A stretch of 44,156 bases of DNA. Origin: Klebsiella pneumoniae (lineage in GTDB: Bacteria; Pseudomonadota; Gammaproteobacteria; Ga0077536). Where the stretch lies: positions 1 to 44,156 of the forward strand of contig CAMAXW010000028.1 in the NCBI GenBank assembly GCA_945862315.1, in the 5' to 3' direction. Positions 1-7,242 of this stretch are shown piece by piece; the first letter of the stretch is position 1; each line of letters begins with the position of its first letter. Below the pieces are notes generated by a model that saw nothing but the letters and a program-made list of their open reading frames with translations, made no database searches and was not told the DNA's origin. The position numbers were made by a program, and so were the translations under genes.

Positions 1-158
1 GCGCTGGATACATAGCGACACTGTTCTAGATCGAGCGTGAGGGAGCTGACGCCCTCCAGTTGCAAGGCCTCAGCCAGTGCTCGAGCTGACGTGGAATCGA
101 GTCGCCCGGATAAGGCCAGCGTGAGTGTGTCACCGGATTTTGTCGCTTCAATGTGCAT
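1..158 (-). CDS. STAS-domain protein (anti-sigma factor antagonist type), 3' end outside window
   Basis: This gene is open to the window edge, so only its first 52 codons and part of the next are visible. From the ATG at 158-156 the product has two predicted beta strands, then GRLDS followed by an Ala-rich helix, then a strand LTLDLEQCRYVSSA. That order, and especially G-R-L-D-(S/A) followed by L-x-L-D-L-x-x-x-x-x-(V/I)-S-S-A, is the hallmark of STAS domains of the SpoIIAA/RsbV type, where the serine in SSA is the usual phosphorylation site. Such proteins relieve anti-sigma factors or feed partner-switching signalling in the cytoplasm. No strong Shine-Dalgarno sequence is visible before the ATG. 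A stand-alone STAS protein or the N-terminus of a larger STAS protein are both possible. Confidence 0.72.
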   Translation of the reverse strand, partial: MHIEATKSGDTLTLALSGRLDSTSARALAEALQLEGVSSLTLDLEQCRYVSS

Positions 159-618
159 GGTGTTGCGGGGTGCTCGCGAGTGGAGGTTGGAACGCCGGAT
201 GGCCAGAGCAGGCCAATCACCTGCCGGGAATTGGGTTTGAGTGTAGACCATTTTACCTAGCCACCACCGGGCCCATCCAAACGGTTTGTGATACCGCTAC
301 CATGGGTCCCAAGCCAGGCCAGACCAGTGCCTAGATCCGGTTCTAGAAGACTCGCTTGGCGCAGCCCACCTTCGAAAATTTGACTGACAACCTCGAGGAC
401 GGCATTGCCACTCTCACGCTAAATTGCCCTTGAAAGCATTAAGACCCCGCCCCTTCGCGGCGCACGCAGCGTGACCTAGATTGCTGCCAATCCGGGGTTT
501 GGCAGCGCGCCGAAATGCCGCCGATGGTCTGCTAGACGGCCCTCCCGCAGCCTCGCCATTTGACGCCAAGTCCCGTTGGACTTAGAGTTTTCCGGGCAAC
601 CCCAACGAGGATCAGGCC
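159..618. other. gene-poor stretch with one coding relic
   Basis: This stretch separates the divergent STAS gene and amidohydrolase, so it should hold promoters for both. I could not pick a convincing -35/-10 pair. The only recognisable content is the crotonase-like relic at 371-433, listed separately. Confidence 0.5.
371..433 (+). pseudogene. N-terminal relic of an enoyl-CoA hydratase/isomerase
   Basis: Read in the frame starting TTC at 371, the translation is FENLTDNLEDGIATLTLNCP and then TGA (431-433). This matches the usual crotonase opening: a tyrosine or phenylalanine followed by a short strand, then DGIATLTLNRP. Skipping one T just before the stop restores a plausible continuation (PESIK), as in the family's N-R-P-E-K. 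There is no start codon or ribosome-binding site and nothing of the rest of the enzyme, so it is probably a decayed fragment. Its shortness means chance similarity cannot be excluded. Confidence 0.5.
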
Positions 619-2352
619 ATGGCTGAATTCGATACGCTCATAAAAGGGGGCATGCTCATTGATGGTTCCCGCACGCCGCGCTACCGCGCCGATATCGCGA
701 TCAAAAACGGGCTGATCGCCGAGATTGGGCACATCGCCGAACACCGCGCAGATAAGATTCTCGACGCCCACGGCCTGCACGTAGCGCCCGGCTTTGTCGA
801 CCTGCACACCCACTATGACGCCCAAGTATTTTGGGATCCCTACTGCTCCATTTCTAGTTGGCACGGGGTCACCACGGTGGTCATCGGCAACTGCGGATTT
901 GGCTTCGCGCCGGTAGCACCCGCCGCCCGCGAACGCGCCATGCTCTCAATGACCCGGGTCGAAGCGATTCCATTGGCCGCCATGCGCGAGGGGCTGCCGT
1001 GGGATTGGGAATCCTTTCCCGAATATCTCGACAGCGTCGAGCGCACACCCAAAGCGATGAACATTGTGCCGTACGTCCCCATCGGGCCAATTCTTATTTC
1101 GGTATTAGGTCTCGATGATGCCAAGGCGGGGCGTCTGCCAACGCCGGCCGAGCACGCCCAAATGTGTCACATTCTTGAGCAGTCCTTGGATGCCGGTGGC
1201 TGTGGTTGGTCCGCGCAACGCCTGCCCCCCACCGGTCCCGCTGGGGCGCAATTGGATTTCGACGGCACGGCCATGCCCACCGACGTCATGCACAACGAGA
1301 CGGCGCTAGAATTCGCGAAGGTCTTGGGCCGCCGCAATGCAGGCCATATGCAAACGACGATGGTCTCGGGCAATCCCAAAGCCGACCAGGCGCACATGGC
1401 GGAACTGGCGCAGGTGAGTGGCCGGCCGTTGGTCTTTAATGTCGTGCAAGCACAAGACAGCATGCCGCACGTGCATCGCAAAGTTATTGCGTGGTTAGAG
1501 CGTTGCCGGGCCGAGGGTATTCGAGTCTACGGCCAAGGCTTCACCACCGATGCGGGTTATTCGTTCACGTTCGAAGACTGGAATTTATTCGACGAGTGCC
1601 CCGCCTGGCGCGAGGCCACGGTGGGTACTCAGGCCGAGCGTTTGGCAAAACTCGCCGATCCCGAGCGCCGACCGGGGCTGCGTGCGCAGGTCCCCGCGTT
1701 TGTGTTGGGCCCATTTGAAGGCATTGTCGTGACCGGGCCTGCGACGCCACAGACCCAACAGTGGCTGGATCACACCATCGGGCATGTGGCCGAGAAAACG
1801 GGTAAGCACCCGGTGGACGCCATGCTAGACATTGTGGTCGCCGACCAACTGGCCACCGAATTTTTCTCGATGCCGCCCAACACGCGTCTGGACCTACTGC
1901 AAGAAATTGTCGACAACCCCTACATTTTGTTTGGGGTCTCTGACGGTGGTGCCCACACCAAGTTTCTCACCGCCGGGCGCTACCCCACCGAGACGCTCAC
2001 CAAGATCGTGCGCGAGCACGGCATGTTGAGCTTAGAAGAGGCACATTGGCGCTTATCGGCATTGCCCGCCCAACTCGCGGGTTGCGGTGAACGGGGGGTA
2101 TTGAAGGTCGGCGCGCCCGCCGACATCATCGTGTACGACTACGAAAACCTGACCAGCCTGCCCGCCGAAGTGGTCTACGACATGCCGGGCGGTGAATGGC
2201 GGCGGGTGCAACGCGCCCAAGGCTATCGCTACATTCTCATCAATGGGGTGGTCACGATTGAGAACGATACCCAAACCAATGTCTTCCCCGGAGAACTGCT
2301 ACGGCATGGGGTTGGACGGCAGGTACCGGTGACCAAGAAGGCCGCCGCCTAA
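619..2352 (+). CDS. Amidohydrolase family 3 protein, D-aminoacylase/N-acyl-D-amino-acid deacylase type
   Basis: The 577-residue product belongs to the amidohydrolase superfamily, cytoplasmic metal-dependent hydrolases that commonly cleave N-acyl-D-amino acids or cyclic amides. An N-terminal beta-sandwich segment (residues 1-57, with the typical LIKGGMLIDGS opening) is followed by the metal-binding HTH motif in VDLHTHYDAQ (His63, His65). A second cluster, VSDGGAH near residue 442, supplies the catalytic aspartate and histidine. The C-terminus returns to the sandwich with GVVTIEND and a proline-glycine loop, as in D-aminoacylase homologues. The ATG is preceded by GAGGATCAGGCC, a usable ribosome-binding site. 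The length is slightly above the usual 480-570. The substrate cannot be told from sequence; nothing adjacent on the same strand helps. Confidence 0.85.
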   Translation: MAEFDTLIKGGMLIDGSRTPRYRADIAIKNGLIAEIGHIAEHRADKILDAHGLHVAPGFVDLHTHYDAQVFWDPYCSISSWHGVTTVVIGNCGFGFAPVAPAARERAMLSMTRVEAIPLAAMREGLPWDWESFPEYLDSVERTPKAMNIVPYVPIGPILISVLGLDDAKAGRLPTPAEHAQMCHILEQSLDAGGCGWSAQRLPPTGPAGAQLDFDGTAMPTDVMHNETALEFAKVLGRRNAGHMQTTMVSGNPKADQAHMAELAQVSGRPLVFNVVQAQDSMPHVHRKVIAWLERCRAEGIRVYGQGFTTDAGYSFTFEDWNLFDECPAWREATVGTQAERLAKLADPERRPGLRAQVPAFVLGPFEGIVVTGPATPQTQQWLDHTIGHVAEKTGKHPVDAMLDIVVADQLATEFFSMPPNTRLDLLQEIVDNPYILFGVSDGGAHTKFLTAGRYPTETLTKIVREHGMLSLEEAHWRLSALPAQLAGCGERGVLKVGAPADIIVYDYENLTSLPAEVVYDMPGGEWRRVQRAQGYRYILINGVVTIENDTQTNVFPGELLRHGVGRQVPVTKKAAA

Positions 2353-2359
2353 TAACAGA

Positions 2360-2389
2360 GCCGCCTTGGCCTTGGTGACCTAAGGCGGC
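2360..2389 (+). terminator. hairpin after the amidohydrolase gene
   Basis: A stem GCCGCCTTGG / CTAAGGCGGC (one G:A mismatch) with a 10-base loop begins seven bases after the amidohydrolase stop. No T-run follows, so it is a possible rather than a typical intrinsic terminator. Confidence 0.4.
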
Positions 2390-2540
2390 GTTAGAGGGGC
2401 TAGTAGGCGCCTGCGGATCAAGAGCAGCTTGGCGTCAGCGTGCGCCCGGAAGCCCTGCTACAAGGGCCAAAAGCGCCAGGTCGGCCTGCATTTCCGCACA
2501 GACCACGGCGAACCCAGCTCGCCGACAACGCCTGCGGTTT

Positions 2541-3068
2541 TTACATCGGCGCGATGACGACTTGATAGTAAACCCCTGCTGACCCGTAGTAGGGCTTAAA
2601 CCACGTCGGCCCACTCCGGTAATAGGTTTCGCCATTCACGACCGCTGGCGCGGCACCCGGCGGTAACAAGGCCACCTGACTGCCCAGCGGCATATTGCCT
2701 TGGGTCGCGTAAACCGGTGGTGGCGCGTAGACCGGTGGCGCCTGTTCGATGTAGACCGGGGCCGGTTGCTGGACGTAAACGGTTGCGGGTTGTTGCACCA
2801 CGACTTGCGGCGTGGCCGCCGCGCTGGCAATCGCAACGCCCGCCATGACGCCAACCGCGACTGCAGCCCCACCGCAGCCGTAGCAACCGCCACCATGGTA
2901 GTAGCCGCCACCGTGGTAGTAGCTGCCTCCATGATAATAAGCCCCTCCCCCGTGATACGCCCCCCCGTGACCGCCAACAGCAACCCAGGCGTTAGCGTTC
3001 TGCAGAGGGACCAGCAAGGCTGCCAGCAGCGCAAAGCCTACCAGCGGCATTTTTTCTCGCATCATCAC
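2541..3068 (-). CDS. Exported Gly/His/Tyr-rich protein, DUF6515-like
   Basis: The 175-residue product starts with a clear signal peptide (MREKMPLVGFALLAALLVPL..NANA, cleavage near residue 27). Next comes a low-complexity block (residues 32-68) made of Y-H-G-G-G and Y-Y-H-G-G repeats, then a short Ala/Val hydrophobic stretch after CYGCGG. A Pro/Val/Gln/Tyr-rich region (about 88-125) is followed by a C-terminal module with GETYYRSGPTWFKPYYG. This order of GGG-H-Y repeats, hydrophobic turn and terminal Y-Y-x2-G motif is seen in small exported proteins of the DUF6515 type; the family name is from memory. The function is unknown, probably periplasmic or outer-surface. It lies 15 bases downstream of the DUF2092 gene on the same strand and is probably co-transcribed with it. 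Confidence 0.75.
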   Translation of the reverse strand: MMMREKMPLVGFALLAALLVPLQNANAWVAVGGHGGAYHGGGAYYHGGSYYHGGGYYHGGGCYGCGGAAVAVGVMAGVAIASAAATPQVVVQQPATVYVQQPAPVYIEQAPPVYAPPPVYATQGNMPLGSQVALLPPGAAPAVVNGETYYRSGPTWFKPYYGSAGVYYQVVIAPM

Positions 3069-3083
3069 ATTAGCTCCTGTTCA

Positions 3084-3887
3084 TCACTTGGACGGCTCTA
3101 CGCCAAGCGGCTTGAATTTGATCTTCGTCGCATCCTTGGGAATCAGCGCCGTAAAAGTGTCTGCGGACACCGGCGCGTCAGGTTTCCATTCCGAGAATTG
3201 CACCGTGAAGGTCGGCTGCCGCTTGCCCTCACGGTACGCCACCACCATCAGGCGCGGCAGTTTGTCGGCCGTGCCAATCCAGATTTCCCAATCGACGTCC
3301 TTGGCGATAAACGCGAGGTGATCGGTATCCGTCCCATCGATTTTTGACCGACCAACCCACACCGCACTGGTCACCCCGACCGACAATCCCGCGTAGGAAT
3401 CCGGGCCCAGCAAATCAATGAACGGCGCCAACGAATCTGAACCGGGTTGAGCTTCGTGCAGGATCGCTTCGAGACCCTTACCTTTGGCCGGTTGTTGCGC
3501 ATAAAAATGTTGATCGACCCCAATGGCCGTGACCGTTTTACCGTCGTAGTAGAGGTCGTTCGGGAAGAGGTCCCCGCGTGATTTCACCAGCAGTTTGTCG
3601 GGCCGTTGCAGCAGCACGCTAGAGTCTGCGAACAGACTGACATACTGGCCGGTAGGTGCTCGAAAAGGCACTAAGCCACGCGCTCTGAAGCTGAGGGTCG
3701 GTGCTTTAGCGAGGGTGTCGCTCATGCCTTTGAGCAAGGCCAGTGCTTGCGCGTCTTTGGTGAGTGGCGCCGGGGTCGAGGCCGAAGGTGGTACGGGTTG
3801 GTCTTTGGCAACCGCCCCCGCGGCCAGCAGCAACGTGGTAGCGAGGCAACTGCCAGCCAGTAATAGCGTGATCGGGTGTTTTTTCAT
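3084..3887 (-). CDS. Exported DUF2092 family protein
   Basis: The 267-residue product has a signal peptide (residues 1-27: two lysines, then a long hydrophobic run ending AVAKDQ). The mature part is predicted to be an all-beta periplasmic fold, with a helix (residues 44-62, DAQALALLKGMSDTLAKA) then strands containing RPDKLLVKSRGD, LYYDGKTVT and HLAFIAKDVDWEIWIG. These fit DUF2092, a family related to LolA/LolB-like lipoprotein carriers. Its molecular job is unknown. The start ATG lies 10 bases after AGGAACAACG. The gene leads a two-gene unit with the Gly/His/Tyr-rich exported protein; the two families are often neighbours, which suggests a shared envelope role. Confidence 0.82.
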   Translation of the reverse strand: MKKHPITLLLAGSCLATTLLLAAGAVAKDQPVPPSASTPAPLTKDAQALALLKGMSDTLAKAPTLSFRARGLVPFRAPTGQYVSLFADSSVLLQRPDKLLVKSRGDLFPNDLYYDGKTVTAIGVDQHFYAQQPAKGKGLEAILHEAQPGSDSLAPFIDLLGPDSYAGLSVGVTSAVWVGRSKIDGTDTDHLAFIAKDVDWEIWIGTADKLPRLMVVAYREGKRQPTFTVQFSEWKPDAPVSADTFTALIPKDATKIKFKPLGVEPSK

Positions 3888-4029
3888 CGTTGTTCCTATC
3901 CGTTACAGCGCGAGTCTAGCGTCCACAGTGCAAACCCCACAAGGCGTGGCCAGAGGGGCGCGAAAACCCGCCGAAAAGTCAGGTGCTGGCGCGCGCCGCC
4001 CTCAGCGCCGACCCCAAAAAAAGCGGCAC

Positions 4030-5175
4030 TCACTGGCTCAAACCATAAAAGCGCAGCGCGTTGCCGCCCAGCACCCGCGCTTGGTCGGCCAGCGGCAACA
4101 CGGCCAGATGGCGACGGATGGTGCTCACCACCCCCATTGAGGCATCGATGTGTGGGTAGTCGGAAGCCCAAACAAAGTACTCGGCACCCACATGCGCCAC
4201 CACTGCGGCGGTCAGCGATTCATCCGGATCGGCCGAGACCACACACTGGCGGCGAAAATACTCGCTGGGCGGTACGCTCAAACAGGTGACCGCGCGAATG
4301 ACCTCATATTTGTGGTCGAGCCGGTCCAGCCAAGCCGAGATCCAGTTGGCACCCGCCTCGAGAATGGCCACCCGCAAGCGTGGGTAACGCTCTAACACGC
4401 CGCACGAGAGGAGTTCGGTAAAGCCCGCCATGACGTCGATGGCGAGAAAGGCAAAATTGAGCAAACCAAACGCGCGCCCCCCCGCCTGGTAGCTATCGAT
4501 GTAGCTGGTGGTGGGTTGATCACGGACCACGACGTGGAAGGCAACGGGGAGTTCGAGTTCTTGAGCACACGCCCACACCACGTCTAGCGAGGGATCGTTA
4601 AAGCGCTTGTGGCCACGGGCAAAGAGATCGGGTGATAGATAAATACCCCGACAGCCTGCGGCATGGGCGCGGCGCATTTCGCGCACGGCCAGCGTACTGT
4701 CCAGCAGGTTGATATGCGCGATCGGCACTAGCCGCCGTGGGTCGTGGCTACAAAAATCCACGAGCCAACGGTTGTAGGCCTCGGTATAGGCGTGGGCTAA
4801 GGCGGGATCTTGCACATGCCCCTCCCAACAAATGCCGATGGTGGGATATAGCAGCGCAATATCGATGCGCTCGGCATCCATTACCCGCAAACGCGCAGCC
4901 GGATCATAGCCGCCTGGCGGGCAACCCTCCTCGTAGCTGAAGCGTCCCGGCGTGATGACCGCCACCGGGTCCATTTCGATCCCGCCTAAGGACGCCAACC
5001 GGTTCCGCAACATTTCCAGCGGTCGACCGTCGATTAACAGCACCTCATCCCCGCGTTCATCGCGCGCGATACGAATGGCCCGCTCACGATAGGTCGGCGT
5101 GATGTAGTCCAGCCACGTGTTACGTGGTTCCAAGATGTGACCATCGGCGTCTACGGTCAGCATTTCGTTGTGCAT
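4030..5175 (-). CDS. Metal-dependent amidohydrolase/decarboxylase, Amidohydro_2 (ACMSD-like) family
   Basis: The 381-residue product opens with VDADGHILEP (Asp11, His13), the metal-binding D-x-D-x-H signature of the Amidohydro_2 branch, which holds ACMSD, gamma-resorcylate decarboxylase and similar TIM-barrel enzymes. Further family marks are the histidine in VAFHVVVRD, and the C-terminal FVWASDYPHIDAS, whose aspartate is the usual catalytic base. In catabolic clusters these cytoplasmic enzymes remove carboxylate from, or hydrolyse, ring-cleavage products. It is the last catabolic gene of the long minus-strand block, following the EthD gene after a 153-base hairpin-rich spacer. Decarboxylase versus hydrolase activity cannot be decided. 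Confidence 0.85.
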   Translation of the reverse strand: MHNEMLTVDADGHILEPRNTWLDYITPTYRERAIRIARDERGDEVLLIDGRPLEMLRNRLASLGGIEMDPVAVITPGRFSYEEGCPPGGYDPAARLRVMDAERIDIALLYPTIGICWEGHVQDPALAHAYTEAYNRWLVDFCSHDPRRLVPIAHINLLDSTLAVREMRRAHAAGCRGIYLSPDLFARGHKRFNDPSLDVVWACAQELELPVAFHVVVRDQPTTSYIDSYQAGGRAFGLLNFAFLAIDVMAGFTELLSCGVLERYPRLRVAILEAGANWISAWLDRLDHKYEVIRAVTCLSVPPSEYFRRQCVVSADPDESLTAAVVAHVGAEYFVWASDYPHIDASMGVVSTIRRHLAVLPLADQARVLGGNALRFYGLSQ

Positions 5176-5188
5176 AGTGAAGCTCCGT

Positions 5189-5207
5189 GGTCGCGTTAAG
5201 CGCGACC
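5189..5207. promoter_or_regulatory. inverted repeat upstream of the amidohydrolase gene
   Basis: GGTCGCG and CGCGACC form a perfect 7-bp inverted repeat around TTAAG, 14 bases upstream of the minus-strand amidohydrolase start. It could be an operator or a leader hairpin; no regulator gene is near. Confidence 0.3.
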
Positions 5208-5252
5208 GGGGTTTGTGCGCGAGCAGTGGGCCAGAGAGTTTGTGGGCAATCC

Positions 5253-5284
5253 AAGCGCCACCACAGCAGCAAGTGGCGGCGCTT
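5253..5284. other. 12-bp hairpin in the EthD-amidohydrolase spacer
   Basis: AAGCGCCACCAC (5253-5264) pairs with GTGGCGGCGCTT (5273-5284) with one mismatch around an 8-base loop. It has no T-run on either strand. It is an mRNA stabiliser or terminator-like structure between EthD and amidohydrolase. Confidence 0.4.
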
Positions 5285-5292
5285 GACGGAGT

Positions 5293-5322
5293 GCCAACTG
5301 CGCGCCCTACGCCGCAGTTGGC
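5293..5322 (-). terminator. perfect 10-bp hairpin just after the EthD gene
   Basis: GCCAACTGCG (5293-5302) pairs perfectly with CGCAGTTGGC (5313-5322) around 10 bases. It begins six bases past the EthD stop codon on the minus strand. It lacks a T-run, so it is either a weak terminator or a 3'-end stabiliser that sets EthD apart from the amidohydrolase. Confidence 0.4.
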
Positions 5323-5328
5323 GACTAT

Positions 5329-6108
5329 TCAGCGCCGGTCGATGAACACGCGCTCCTTGCCTATCCACATCGCCGAACGCCCAAAATCGATAAATTTTCG
5401 CTCGTCCTCGATGGCGAGTTCCATTGCCCGATTGGCCTCGGGCACATTGGCCATCGTCATTAAGTCGGCGCGGTTGAACCATGCTTCCGCGTGCCCTGCA
5501 TAGGGCGGTGTGAGCGTGCCACGCGCCGCGCGCAACGCCGCAATCACCGGCATATCGTCACAGTAATGGACTTGCAGGTAGCGCTGCATCCGAAAGCCCG
5601 GCGCCACGCTACGGATCAGCGGCCCATGGTTGGTGCGCCAATACAGTTGGGTCTCGGCCAACGAGCGGCCCGGCAGCTCACGCAGGCAAAAGAACAGCTT
5701 CACCAGCGGGCTGTGTTCACGCGCGCAAATGTCCTCGGAAGGATTGACTTGGGGGTATTCGTAGGCGAACCACAAGGGGGAGTTAGGCAGATCGATAAAT
5801 TTCCGCTCGTCTTCTAGCAGTTCAAGCAGCGCGGCCTCGCCACCGCCAGCGCCGCTGCCCGCCAATGCCTCGGGCGAGGTCCACCACAATTCGGCTACGC
5901 CGTCGTACATCGGCTCCATCCCGCCCCGTGCGCTGGCGAGCGCCTCGTTGATCGGATCCTCACAGGTGTGCAGCTGGATATAGCGATGAATATTCAGGGT
6001 CGTCGAGTGTTTCGCGACCAGCGGGCCGTGCACGTCGCGCCAGTATTGTTGAAAATCAGCGCGACTCATCCCGGGTTTGCGTCGCAGGGCGAATTCTAAA
6101 CGGATCAT
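5329..6108 (-). CDS. Protein with two tandem EthD (dimeric alpha-beta barrel) domains
   Basis: The 259-residue product contains two copies of the same fold. Copy 1 (about 1-110) has LRRKPGMSRADFQQYWRDVHGPLV and copy 2 (about 128-245) has LRELPGRSLAETQLYWRTNHGPLI. Both carry the EthD signature Y-W-R-x-x-H-G-P-L, followed by a strand with R-Y-[IL]-Q and later AELWW or AEAWF and ERKFID. EthD-like ferredoxin-fold proteins act as small accessory or catalytic proteins in monooxygenase and ring-opening pathways; single-domain forms of about 100 residues dimerise, so the duplication gives a covalent dimer. The gene starts 8 bases after AAGGAGGAA. Between the halves ERKFIDLPNSPLWFAYEYP occurs, echoed at the C-terminus, which supports internal duplication. 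Confidence 0.85.
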   Translation of the reverse strand: MIRLEFALRRKPGMSRADFQQYWRDVHGPLVAKHSTTLNIHRYIQLHTCEDPINEALASARGGMEPMYDGVAELWWTSPEALAGSGAGGGEAALLELLEDERKFIDLPNSPLWFAYEYPQVNPSEDICAREHSPLVKLFFCLRELPGRSLAETQLYWRTNHGPLIRSVAPGFRMQRYLQVHYCDDMPVIAALRAARGTLTPPYAGHAEAWFNRADLMTMANVPEANRAMELAIEDERKFIDFGRSAMWIGKERVFIDRR

Positions 6109-6338
6109 GGGTTCCTCCTTTTTAATGCTCGGGGCAACTCGTGGTGGCGGCCTGTTAGCCGTGCTTAAGACTACCGCGGAAGCCGGCTAGGGTGCGACAA
6201 AAAGACCCGCCCGGCAGCGCGCAAAGCGTGTGCTGCGAGCGCCTTGACGCGGTGTCGTGGCAGCGCCGCTGCCGCCGGCTGGAGCGTGCCGTCGTCGAAC
6301 GGCAGGTACCGCCACCGGCGAGAATTCTCGCGAAAACA

Positions 6339-7133
6339 TCAGTCCCCGTCGAAATTCGCCGCCCGCTTGTCGCGGAAAGCGCTGGTGCCTTCGGCGAGAT
6401 CACGGGTTGCGCCGAGGTCATGGAAAGAGCGTGATTCCTGCCGCAAGCCCTCGGCCAGCGGCGCGCCTAGCGCACGGAGCATCACTTCTTTGCCCAGACG
6501 ATGCGCCAAGGGCGCGCGGCTCGAAAGTTTAGTGGCGTAATCCAGACAGCGTGTTAGCAACTGCGCCGCATCGACCACCCCATTGACGAGCCCCGTGCGA
6601 GCGGCCCACACCGCGTCGTAGCGATCGCCCGACAAAAACATCTCCATCGCAAAACCCAAACCAATAATCCAAGGCAGCCGCACCAACGCCCCATCGCAGG
6701 CGTGGAAACCCCATTTAACATCCTGCAGCGCGAATTCCGCCTGCGGCGCACAAAAACGCAAGTCGCAAGCGAGTGCCAATTCCAGCCCGCCCGACATCGC
6801 ATAACCATTCACGGCGGCAATGATCGGCTTGTAAATTTCGAGGTTACGGGTGATGCCGCCAAAACCCGGCCCGTTGGTAAAGCGCCGCACAAATTCCGGT
6901 GCCGGGGTGGTGGCAAAAGGCATGGTGTAGGTTTTAAGGTCGGCCCCTGCGCAAAACGCCTGCTCGCCGGCCCCCGTGATCACCGCCACCCGTGCCTGCG
7001 TGTCGGCGTCAAATTCGCGCCAGCACTCGATCAATTGCTCGTTGGCCGCGAAATCCAGCGAGTTCATGACGAGCGGACGGTTGATGGTAATCAGCCGCAC
7101 CTGCCCGTGCCGTTCGTAAAGAATGTCACTCAC
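6339..7133 (-). CDS. Enoyl-CoA hydratase/isomerase (crotonase) family protein
   Basis: I place the start at GTG 7133, where GAGG lies 8 bases upstream and the product begins VSDILYERHGQVRLITINRP, as crotonases do; the frame is open further upstream but without family features. The 264-residue protein keeps the two oxyanion-hole regions (AFCAGADLKTY and NGYAMSGGLELALACDLRF), and the glutamate in GGLELAL matches the first catalytic glutamate of hydratases. The second glutamate, normally in a P-E-x-x-x-G motif, is absent: the segment reads LQDVKWGFHACDGA. It may therefore be an isomerase, lyase or thioester hydrolase rather than a true hydratase. It acts on CoA thioesters in the cytoplasm, fitting the CoA-transferase and MaoC genes upstream. 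The MFS gene ends 109 bases before this start. Confidence 0.85.
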   Translation of the reverse strand: MSDILYERHGQVRLITINRPLVMNSLDFAANEQLIECWREFDADTQARVAVITGAGEQAFCAGADLKTYTMPFATTPAPEFVRRFTNGPGFGGITRNLEIYKPIIAAVNGYAMSGGLELALACDLRFCAPQAEFALQDVKWGFHACDGALVRLPWIIGLGFAMEMFLSGDRYDAVWAARTGLVNGVVDAAQLLTRCLDYATKLSSRAPLAHRLGKEVMLRALGAPLAEGLRQESRSFHDLGATRDLAEGTSAFRDKRAANFDGD

Positions 7134-7242
7134 CGTGGTTGCCTCGAAGTGCTGCAAGCGTTGCAAAGATACTGAGAAATGGACGCGCGCAGGGCTGGTT
7201 ATAAACACCCTAAAAGGGCCAACAACCGCGCACTCGCAGCCC

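Noticed and set aside
2700-3347. 215-residue plus-strand open frame over the Gly/His/Tyr-rich protein
   Set aside because: It is antisense to two well-supported exported-protein genes and has no domain.
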